Positions 27,137 through 34,228 of a stretch of DNA of 64,000 bases are shown here, one piece after another; positions within the stretch are counted from its first letter, which is position 1, and each line of letters begins with the position of its first letter. The DNA lies in the NCBI RefSeq assembly GCF_026341515.1, contig NZ_JAPEOK010000001.1:4464001-4528000 (forward strand), in the 5' to 3' direction. The translations under genes were made by a program, and so were the position numbers. The DNA is from Streptomyces sp. NBC_00878 (GTDB taxonomy: Bacteria; Actinomycetota; Actinomycetes; Streptomycetales; Streptomycetaceae). Below the pieces are notes generated by a model that made no database searches, was not told the DNA's origin, and was given only the letters and a program-made list of their open reading frames with translations.

Positions 27137-28486
27137 CTACCGCTGACCTGGCCCCGGTTCCTGCCCCGGCTCCGGGGCGGGAGGCGGTGTGAGCTTCGCC
27201 GTCGCGACGTACGAGACCACGACCGCGACGATCACCAGCGGCATGACGGTGACTCCCTGCGCCCCGATCAGCAGTGTGGCGAGCAGGACGGAGACGAGCG
27301 GAAGTCTCAGCATCGCGGCGCTCATCGCTCCGATACCCATCGCGAACCCCGCGACCAGGCTCAGCCCTGGCAGATGGGAGAACAGGATGCCGCCCGCCGC
27401 TCCCACGAACATCGCGGGAAAGATCGGGCCTCCCCGGAAACTGCTGAGCGACGCGCAATAGGCCAGACTCTTGCACAACACCAGCAGCAACAACGCTCCC
27501 ACCGAATACGCGGCGCTGTGCGTGAGGAGCGGATCCAGCGCCGTCTGCCCCGAATACAGCACGTCGGTCGCTGCTTTGCCGGTGCCCTCCGCGTAGCCGA
27601 TCGCCAGCCCCGCCACGACCAGTCCCATGACCACCGTGGCCGGCACCCGTCGCCTCTCGACACGCGTCCTGAGCCGGACGCCGAGCCATCGGATTCCCAC
27701 GCCCACGAGTGCCGCCGACAGTCCGATGACCAGAGCCCAGCCGAATTCCGCCGCTGTCGGGCGCGTGACCTCGGGTACGTCGTGCAGCGCCAGCGAGTAG
27801 GTGCCCAGCCCGGTCCAGGATCCCAGTCCGACGAAGATGAGTGCACCGATGCCCGCGGCCAGCAGACCGGGCACCAACACCAGCGCCATCATCGCCCCGC
27901 CCAACCCCGAGGCTTCCATCAGGAGGAACGCTCCGAGCAGAGGTGATCCCAGCAGCGAGCTGACGGCCGCGAAACTGCCCGCCGCGCCCAACACCGCGCT
28001 CACCTGCTCCGGGGGGTCCCGTTTGACCAGGCGTACGACACCGGCGGCGAGCCCGCCACCGAGCGCCAGGAGAGGAGACTCGGGCCCGAGGACGGCAGCG
28101 AAGCAGAGCGTCGCCAGAGCGGCGAAGAAGATGCCGGGCAACTCGATGGGAGTGGGCGCGCCGCCGGCCTTGAACCCGGCTGTCGGCTCATGGCCACCGT
28201 GCCCCGGCAGGTACTGAACCGTCAGCCCCGCAAGCAGTCCCCCTACAGCGAGCAGCGGCAGCGGCCACCACCATGGCGTTCCCTCGAACCCCAGCGACTT
28301 GGGCAGATCCGTATAGAGCAGTGGCTGAACCTCGCCGACCAGCGCGAGGAAGCCGAACGCCGCCGCGGACACCGGCACGCCGATCAGCGCGGCCATCACC
28401 AGAAGCACCAGGTACGCGCGGCTCCGAAGGAGTGTCAGCGGGTCCAGGGGGGACGTGGCCTCGGATCCAGTCCTGGCAACCGGCAT
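27137..28486 (-). CDS. ClC-type chloride channel/antiporter family protein
   Basis: The 449-residue protein has about ten to twelve membrane helices. Motifs in order are PGHGGHEPT (in place of the usual GSGIPE), VLGPESPLLALGGG (equivalent of GKxGPxxH) and FRGGPIFPAMFVG (GxFxP). These place it in the voltage-gated chloride channel (ClC) superfamily, in a diverged prokaryotic branch. It probably moves chloride or fluoride-like anions across the membrane. The ATG at 28486 has GGAGG eight bases upstream; a GTG six bases earlier is too close to it. It is followed by the remnant at 26.9 kb. Confidence 0.85.
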   Translation of the reverse strand: MPVARTGSEATSPLDPLTLLRSRAYLVLLVMAALIGVPVSAAAFGFLALVGEVQPLLYTDLPKSLGFEGTPWWWPLPLLAVGGLLAGLTVQYLPGHGGHEPTAGFKAGGAPTPIELPGIFFAALATLCFAAVLGPESPLLALGGGLAAGVVRLVKRDPPEQVSAVLGAAGSFAAVSSLLGSPLLGAFLLMEASGLGGAMMALVLVPGLLAAGIGALIFVGLGSWTGLGTYSLALHDVPEVTRPTAAEFGWALVIGLSAALVGVGIRWLGVRLRTRVERRRVPATVVMGLVVAGLAIGYAEGTGKAATDVLYSGQTALDPLLTHSAAYSVGALLLLVLCKSLAYCASLSSFRGGPIFPAMFVGAAGGILFSHLPGLSLVAGFAMGIGAMSAAMLRLPLVSVLLATLLIGAQGVTVMPLVIVAVVVSYVATAKLTPPPAPEPGQEPGPGQR

Positions 28487-28650
28487 GCGCACTGCCTCCT
28501 CGCGACGCGGACCTCGTTGGTGATCTCACCGGCCGCTTTCCGCCAACCGGAAAGCCCCGCCATCTGAAGGGAGCGGCGCGCGGTTCCGAGCCTGGCACGC
28601 CGTTCCCATCCAGGCACTTCAGCGCCGCCCATGCGGGCAACTCCGACCCC

Positions 28651-28860
28651 TCACCCCTGACCAACCGGATCTTCCGCGCCCGGTGGCTCGCCAGAGCCGA
28701 CTGACCTGGCCTCTTCTGCAATCCGGACGGCGCCGAGGAGGATCCGCGCAATCATTCCCACCAGAATCACGTCGGCCAGCATCTGCACCATGGTCAGAAC
28801 ACGTGCCGTCCCGGTGACCGGTGTGATGTCCCCGAAGCCGACCGTGGCGCGCGGATGAAG
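28651..28860 (-). pseudogene. Remnant of a two-helix potassium channel
   Basis: The frame reads ATVGFGDITPVTGTARVLTM then VQMLADVILVGMIARILLGAV, the selectivity filter (TVGFGD) and inner helix of a KcsA-like ion channel. The first membrane helix and start are missing: upstream of the filter the sequence turns into unrelated DNA. The remaining frame ends at 28651. It cannot form a channel. It lies just upstream of the chloride channel gene, in the same direction, so the two may once have been neighbours in an ion-transport locus. Confidence 0.65.
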
Positions 28861-29470
28861 ACTTCGGAAGCGTTCTGGACGCTGTCCAACGCGCCTCCTG
28901 TAACCCATTCAGGGGACCTTTCGCGGAGCGGGCAGGACACAGCTCCGAGCGGATCTGTGCCTGCTGTACAGCGACGCAAGCAGCTGGCTCCCCGCCAGAC
29001 GGACGCTTCCACGGAACGGATTCAGCGGCCGCTGTGGCGCTGGTGGCATTGGCCCAAGGTCGTAACCGCAAAGTCCCGCCTGCCCGGCGACGCCTGGCAC
29101 GCACTCTCGCCGCACCGGGCGTGCCGCAACCACCGGCTCCGAGCGGTAGGACGAGGGTGCGTCCACCGGGTTTCTGGGTCTCTCGACCGAGGTGTTGTCA
29201 GTCGCCGGGGCGGAAGTGGTTGCCCGCGGACTCGCACGCGCCTTCCGGGGCGAGGGACTTGACGGCGAGGCCCAGGCCTGCCGCTGGCCACAGCGGTCTA
29301 CGACGGTCCTGAGCTGTCCTCTTCGTGATCATGTCACCGGCCGGTGACAGCGCTGTCCTGGAACGAAGACGCCGGGATCCTCTCGGCTCTCAGCCCCCTC
29401 ATAGTGATCGAACGAGCACCGAGAAGCCGAAAGCACTTCGGTCTCAACCACTGATCATCAAGGGGATTTC
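28861..29470. other. 610-bp region with a perfect palindrome
   Basis: No credible gene. A perfect 18-bp palindrome, TGTCACCGGCCGGTGACA, occupies 29332-29349, 122 bp before the lipoprotein start. It looks like a dimeric regulator's operator. The AGGGGATTTC before the lipoprotein ATG is its ribosome site. Confidence 0.6.
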
Positions 29471-30160
29471 ATGTCCGGCAACCGTCGCAAGGCCCTCCTC
29501 GTCTCCGCAGCCCTCGTGGGCGGCGCCATGCTGATGACTGCGTGCCAGGACACGGACTCGGACAAGGTCACAGGCGTCCCGCAGGGTTCTTCGTCCGCCA
29601 CTCCGGTCGGCAATGCGGCCACCCCGTCCGGCTCGTCGACCACGGGCGGCGGCAAGGGCACGGGCAAGGACTCCGGCAAGGGCTCCGACACGACGGGCAA
29701 GGGAACCGAGGACGGGGCCGGCTCCGGCGTCGACACCGGTAACGGCAAGCGGGAGCCGGTCGGGCAGAGTTGCGGCGCCAACGACATCTCCTGGAGCACC
29801 AGGTCCGAGAGCCAGGCCGGCGGATACATCCTGATCATCGCGAAGGCGAAGTCGGGGATCACCTGTGACCTGCCGGCCGCGCTTCCGACCGTGGCGTTCG
29901 GTTCCGACGGCACCGAGGCGGGTCCCGCGGAGCAGTCCGTCGGCAAGCAGATCACGCTGAGTGGGAGCACCACCGCGTACGCCGGGGTGAACCCGAAGAC
30001 CGCCAACGGAGACGGTGGCAAGGAACTGGACAGCATCATCGTCGCCGTCGGTGACGACGACCCCAACCCGGTCTCCCTGCCGGTCGGCACCATCACTGTC
30101 GACGACCCGATCGTCACCAACTGGCACACCGCTCCGGCGGACGCCGTTCCCTTCAGCTGA
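29471..30160 (+). CDS. DUF4232-type secreted lipoprotein
   Basis: The 229-residue protein has a lipoprotein signal peptide with lipobox LMTAC (Cys25), a Gly/Ser/Thr/Lys-rich linker (about 30-90), and a C-terminal globular domain with two cysteines (SCGANDISWSTRSE, SGITCDLPAALPTVAFG) typical of DUF4232 proteins. It should be anchored to the outer face of the membrane. The function of the domain is unknown; these proteins are numerous in Streptomyces. A palindromic operator candidate lies upstream at 29332. It is monocistronic. Confidence 0.87.
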   Translation: MSGNRRKALLVSAALVGGAMLMTACQDTDSDKVTGVPQGSSSATPVGNAATPSGSSTTGGGKGTGKDSGKGSDTTGKGTEDGAGSGVDTGNGKREPVGQSCGANDISWSTRSESQAGGYILIIAKAKSGITCDLPAALPTVAFGSDGTEAGPAEQSVGKQITLSGSTTAYAGVNPKTANGDGGKELDSIIVAVGDDDPNPVSLPVGTITVDDPIVTNWHTAPADAVPFS

Positions 30161-30219
30161 ACGGACCCGCGGCTCGTGATCCACGCTCGAACGGCTCGGC
30201 GCACGCAGCGGCCGGGCCC

Positions 30220-30245
30220 GGGGTCGGGGTCGGGGTCGGGGTCGG
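30220..30245. repeat. Hexanucleotide repeat (GGGGTC)n
   Basis: Four to five head-to-tail GGGGTC units follow the lipoprotein gene. No gene function is attached. Confidence 0.8.
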
Positions 30246-30294
30246 GACTGGTGGCGGCGCCGCCCGGAGAACCGGCCGTGCCGGTGGGCGGCGT

Positions 30295-30425
30295 TCAATA
30301 GCGGTAGCAGGCGAGTTCGCCGGTGTTGCGGTTGCGGCGGAGCAGGAGTCGGCGACTACTGGGTCCGGGGGCAGCCAGGTCGATGACGGCCCCGTCGTAG
30401 AAACGGTGACCCTTGACCCGGCCCA
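30295..30425 (-). mobile_element. C-terminal scrap of an IS701-like transposase
   Basis: The minus-strand frame reads RVKGHRFYDGAVIDLAAPGP then SSRRLLLRRNRNTGELACYRY and TGA. The KGxRxYDxAxIDL...LLxRRxRxTGELAxYR pattern is that of IS701-family transposase C-terminal regions. Only about 42 residues remain. It marks an old insertion or deletion at the edge of the lower-GC patch. Confidence 0.55.
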
Positions 30426-30475
30426 GCGGTGCGCTTCTTCACATCCCCGGTGCGGGATATTCACCCCACCGAGTT

Positions 30476-30961
30476 CTAACTATAGATCTGCACCAAAACG
30501 GCCGATGCAATAACCGAAATCCCCAGCATTTCACAGAAGAAAGCACCCAAGAGGCAAAAAGCCTGACGCTGCGCCGCACTGTCTTCAGATCTCAGAACCT
30601 GCAACCTTGCGCGCGCTATCGCTCTGCCCGCCTCATGATTTGGCGCAGCCCAGTGTGCGAAATCTACCGCACTTTCGATGGTGTCGGGGTCCAGGTCATG
30701 CGACCGGCGCGGAAGGTTCCCAAGTATTCCACCCAAGCACGACAGAGCTAACAGCACAGATGAAATACCGACCAGTAGACGAGAAGTACTAGAAAGCTCC
30801 TTCTGGCTCGAAAAAGCAGTGACGAGCGTCAACTGGAGCATCACTAGAACACCCGCAGAGCTGATGGCGGCAAGGGCCCGAGCCTCCAAAGAAGCTCTCC
30901 TTGCACGAACAATTTCCAGCTGATGCCTTATTAACTCACTTATTTCATCTCCAGCAGACAT
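30476..30961 (-). CDS. Small membrane protein in a lower-GC patch
   Basis: The 161-residue protein starts MSAGDEISELIRHQLEIVRA, with helix RRASLEARALAAISSAGVLVMLQLTLV, a second membrane helix LLVGISSVLLALSCLGGILGNL, and a third at the C-terminus (FCLLGAFFCEMLGISVIASAVLVQIY). The layout, a cytoplasmic ARA helix followed by a hairpin and a distant last helix, resembles small membrane effectors of the SLATT/Pycsar-like type, but this is only a resemblance. Base composition and codon use are clearly less GC-biased than in the neighbours, which suggests recent transfer. GGAGGG lies just before the ATG at 30961. Confidence 0.6.
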   Translation of the reverse strand: MSAGDEISELIRHQLEIVRARRASLEARALAAISSAGVLVMLQLTLVTAFSSQKELSSTSRLLVGISSVLLALSCLGGILGNLPRRSHDLDPDTIESAVDFAHWAAPNHEAGRAIARARLQVLRSEDSAAQRQAFCLLGAFFCEMLGISVIASAVLVQIYS

Positions 30962-31474
30962 TCACCCTCCGACTCAAGGGCCGAAGTATATCCGCCGACG
31001 CACACTTATCCTGGGGTACTCCGCCTCAGCGCCCCTTTTTTCACTGCTCGGCCTTTCACGCCTATCCTCACCCCTCGGAGTCTCATCCGAAGAAGAGCCT
31101 TCCGAATTAGAACGTTCGTCTTCCGCCACGTCTACCTCATCTCCAAGGTTCAAGCACCCTAGACGGTCAGCAGTGTGAGGCATGCGGATGCACTTTCAGG
31201 AGGGGCGCACTGGAGCACATGCCCTTCTACAAGTGCGCCGTTCGCTACCTCTTGCACTCCATGCGAAAGTATTCTGCCTGCCACGCCAAAAGGTCGAATT
31301 TTTATCTCATTCCCATCCGAACCAGTACCCAATCATGTGCAATCCCTTAGTACCGCGTCGACCTCCCGCACGTACCGGTCAGGTCCGTACAGTGGCGCGC
31401 GCATGATGCTGGAGCGTTGAGGAACCGGCAGGTTCCGCACACGTGTCATCACGCGCGTCATCGCCAGAGCAACG
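30962..31474. other. Lower-GC region without a clear gene
   Basis: The lower GC continues to about 31400. A minus-strand frame at 30974-31183 (MPHTADRLGCLNLGDEVDVA, acidic then basic) has no recognised family and no good ribosome site. Two short plus-strand frames are equally weak. Likely flanking part of a transferred segment. Confidence 0.5.
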
Positions 31475-31864
31475 TCACGCGGCTACATCAAGAAGGCAGG
31501 CATGGAAGCGGATCCCACACTGAGCACCGTGTCTAAGGAAGCCCGCGGCGCCGGCGCGGAGGGTCGCGTAGACGTACTCGTCCAGGTCGAGCGTGGTGAG
31601 GATGAGGACGCGGACGCCGGACAGGGCCGGGTCCGAGCAGATCTGCCGGGTCGCCTCGATGCCGTCGAGGTCCGGCATGCGGATGTCCATCAGCACGACG
31701 TCGGGCCGTTCGCGGCGGGCGAGTTCGACGGCTTCCGCTCCGTTCGCGGCTTCGCCCACGGCCGTCATGCCGGGCGTGTGGTCGACGAGGGCCCGGAAGC
31801 TGCCCCGCACCATCGCCTGGTCGTCGGCGATCAGGACCCGGACCGGGGTCTCGTCGGTCGTCAC
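31475..31864 (-). pseudogene. Response regulator remnant (receiver domain only)
   Basis: The protein starts with GTG at 31864, coupled as GTGA to the kinase remnant. VRVLIADDQAMVRGSFRALV, VVLMDIRMPDLDG (phospho-acceptor Asp) and VLILTTLDLDEYVYATLRAGAAGFL make a normal NarL/LuxR-type receiver domain. After GAAGFL the frame changes into unrelated residues and stops, so the linker and the LuxR-type DNA-binding domain are gone. It may still be phosphorylated but cannot bind DNA. Confidence 0.8.
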
Positions 31865-32523
31865 GGTTGTTCGTTCCCTTCGACCGGCAGGCGAACGGGT
31901 ACTGCGAAACCGCCCTCCGGGCGGGGTCCCGCCTTGAAGCTGCCGCAGTACATCGTCGCCCGCTCGCGCATCCCCAAGAGGCCATGTCCGCCCGGCAGTT
32001 CACCGACGGCCCGCCTGGGGGCGGGCGGTACGGACAGTACGGACGGTGGGCCCTCGTCCTCGATGTCTATGCGGATCTCTCGTGCGTCCGTCTCGACCAC
32101 CACCCGGCAGCGGGTCGGAGCGGCATGTCTGACCGCGTTGGTCAGGGCCTCCTGCACGATCCGGTAGATGGTCAGCTGTGTTCCCTCTGTCAGGCCCTCC
32201 GGTGCGTGCAGCGTCAGGTCGACCTCCACCCCTGCCCGGCCTGCTTCCGCGGTGAGCGAGCCCAGGTCGTCGAGATCCGGTACGGGGCCAAGGGGCGCCC
32301 CCTCGGTGCGTAGCACGCCGAGCGTGCGCCGCATCTCGGCCAGTGCGGAACGGCTTGTCTCCTCTATGACCTTGAGCGCGGCCCGCGCTTCCCGCGGGTC
32401 GGCCTCCGCCACATGCCCGGCAGCCCCCGCCTTGACGGCAATCAGGCTGAGGTTGTGCGAGACGATGTCGTGCAGCTCCCGGGCGATCCACAGACGCTCC
32501 TCGTCCAGTGCGCGTTCCGACCG
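31861..32523 (-). pseudogene. Sensor kinase remnant (NarL/DesK-type), 5'-truncated
   Basis: Reading from 32523 the frame gives SERALDEERLWIARELHDIV (phospho-acceptor His in ARELHD), SHNLSLIAVKAGAAGHV, MRRTLGVLR, then the ATPase domain with IVQEALTNAVRHA and GHGLLGMRERATMYCG. The sensor and membrane part is missing and is replaced exactly at the boundary by the IS3-type transposase scrap at 32525. The pair with the response regulator remnant is therefore cut at both outer ends and cannot sense a signal. Confidence 0.8.
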
Positions 32524-32524
32524 G

Positions 32525-32639
32525 CCAAAAGCGCCTCGGCTACCTCAGTCCCATCGAGTTCGAAGAGAAGCACTACGCCGACCAGGCAGCAGCCGAACCA
32601 GTGAACCTGAAACCACGTCAAACCGCCCTGACCTGCTAG
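32525..32639 (+). mobile_element. 3' end of an IS3-family transposase
   Basis: The plus-strand frame reads KRLGYLSPIEFEEKHYADQA then AAEPVNLKPRQTALTC and TAG. RLGYxSPxxFE is the conserved end of IS3-family OrfB transposases. About 36 residues remain. It separates the kinase remnant from a truncated membrane-protein gene, so both were probably broken by insertion followed by deletion. Confidence 0.75.
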
Positions 32640-32667
32640 TCAGCCACTCCCGCGCAGCGGGGGAACC

Positions 32668-33105
32668 TCAGGGCGGATGGTCAACCCCGGCGTGGAAGGC
32701 GCGGGCGAACAGTCCGAACATGACGAGCGCGCCGCCCCACAGTCCCCAACCCGCGCTCCGGGCCCCGATCCGTGCGGCCACCACGGCCACGGCCGGCCAG
32801 AGCAGCAGGCTGCCCGCGGCGAAGAGGCCGTACGCGGTGGCCATCAGGGTGGGGTGCCGCTCGTAGGCGGCAAGTTGATCGGGGTAGAAGAAGGGGAAGC
32901 GGGCCCGCAACAGCGCACCCGTCAGCATCAGGAGTGGGCCGAGCACCATGGCAGTGCCGCCCACCCACCGTCCGGGGAAGCCGGTGGCCTCCCACCGCTC
33001 CACGGGCAGCGCGCCGCGCAGTCTGGCGCCGATCGTTGTGACCGGGGTGGTTGGGGTGGCCGGAATAGCCGGAGTGGCCGTGCGTGTTGTCGTCGGGGTC
33101 GTCAT
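32668..33105 (-). pseudogene. 3'-truncated membrane protein
   Basis: From an ATG at 33105 (MTTPTTTRTATPAIPATPTT) the frame contains GGTAMVLGPLLMLTGALLRARFPFFYPDQLAAYERHPTLM, a second helix LFAAGSLLLWPAVAVVAARIG and a third GGALVMFGLFARAFHAGVDH, then stops within a few codons at the IS3 scar. Homologous-looking proteins of this layout normally continue with at least one more helix. I read it as the N-terminal part of a multi-pass membrane protein of unknown function. Confidence 0.6.
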
Positions 33106-33164
33106 GCTGACGACGATGCCTTCGCCTTCCCTGCGGGGCGTCGGACCAGGAGCTGAACTGCCGG

Positions 33165-33210
33165 GTCTGACCTGGGTCTGACTTGGGTCTGACTTGGGTC
33201 TGACCCGGGT
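33165..33210. repeat. 11-bp tandem repeat
   Basis: Four units of GTCTGACYTGG lie between the truncated membrane-protein gene and the wall protein gene. Confidence 0.8.
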
Positions 33211-33242
33211 GTGGCCTGGGTATTGTCCGTCGGTCCTGCTGG

Positions 33243-34166
33243 TCAGGCCTCCGCCCCTGGTCGTGTACGGGTTCGGCGTACGGCGTAGGTCGCGCCTGCG
33301 CCTGCGGCGAGCAGGAGTGCGCCGGCGCCGCCGATCAGCCACTGGTTGGTGCCCGATCCGGTCCCGGGCAGCGAGCCGTTCGGCTTGGCCGCGGTGGCAG
33401 CCGACGCCGTCTCGTCGGCCTCCGATGTGCCGGAAGTCGCCGTGTTAGTCGTGTCAGTCGTGTCAGTCGTGTCGCTCTCATCGGTTGAGCCTGTCTGGTC
33501 GGTCGTGTCAGTTGCGTCGGTCGGCCCGGACGTGGACGTGCCCGTCGTCGTCCCGGTGCCAGAGCCAGTGCCAGTGCCAGTGCCAGTGATGTCGAACGAC
33601 GCCATGACGTTGTTCTGGCCCGCGTCCAGCTTGCAGCGTGCGTCGATCTTGCCCGGGAACGTCACGTCGCCACTCGCGTCCTTCGGGGTGAGGTGCGCTA
33701 CGAGGTCGCCGACGGTGATCCTTGCGCGGCCCGGCTGTTCGAAGGTGAGCGCCGGTGCGGAGCCGGTCGCCTTGGCGTGGAACGAGCCGGAGTCCGGGAC
33801 GGCGGCCTTCACCCGGCCCGGGAATTCCACCGCGATGTCTCCCTCGGGGGCGGCCACGCTCGCGTTCGCGTCCACCGTGCCCTCGATGGTCTTCACGCCG
33901 ATCCTGCCCAGCATTTTCGTGGCGTCCGCGTTCACCGGTACCGCCGCGTCGACGACAAGCCTCGGGGTGGGTTCGCCGACCGCGGTCGACTTCGGGATAT
34001 CGGAGTCGATCCGTACGGTGACGGACACATTCCCGATCAACCGAGTTGAGCAGGTATACCGGAGCGTGAGCGACACCGGGTCCGCGGCAGCGGGTCCGGC
34101 TCCTGGAAATCCCACGATCGCGGCCGCGAGCGCCATAACCGTCGCCAGTCGTTTGTCAGTTCCCAT
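33243..34166 (-). CDS. DUF6801-type secreted wall protein with LPGTG sorting signal
   Basis: The 307-residue protein has a signal peptide (MGTDKRLATVMALAAAIVGF...AAADP), a beta-rich domain beginning VSLTLRYTCSTRLIGNVSVT with a conserved Cys, and a second Cys at DARCKLDAG, as in DUF6801. A Thr/Asp/Ser-rich stalk of about 60 residues follows, then LPGTGSG, a membrane helix (WLIGGAGALLLAAGAGATYAV) and an Arg-rich tail: a sortase signal. It is therefore predicted to be attached to the cell wall. The stalk is encoded by short GT/GTC repeats. The ATG has AGGAA five bases upstream. The ligand is unknown. Confidence 0.85.
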   Translation of the reverse strand: MGTDKRLATVMALAAAIVGFPGAGPAAADPVSLTLRYTCSTRLIGNVSVTVRIDSDIPKSTAVGEPTPRLVVDAAVPVNADATKMLGRIGVKTIEGTVDANASVAAPEGDIAVEFPGRVKAAVPDSGSFHAKATGSAPALTFEQPGRARITVGDLVAHLTPKDASGDVTFPGKIDARCKLDAGQNNVMASFDITGTGTGTGSGTGTTTGTSTSGPTDATDTTDQTGSTDESDTTDTTDTTNTATSGTSEADETASAATAAKPNGSLPGTGSGTNQWLIGGAGALLLAAGAGATYAVRRTRTRPGAEA

Positions 34167-34228
34167 GGTGGTTCCTGTCAGGGTGTTTGTGTGTGCGTTA
34201 CTCGGAGAATGGCTGGTCGCGGTCGCAG

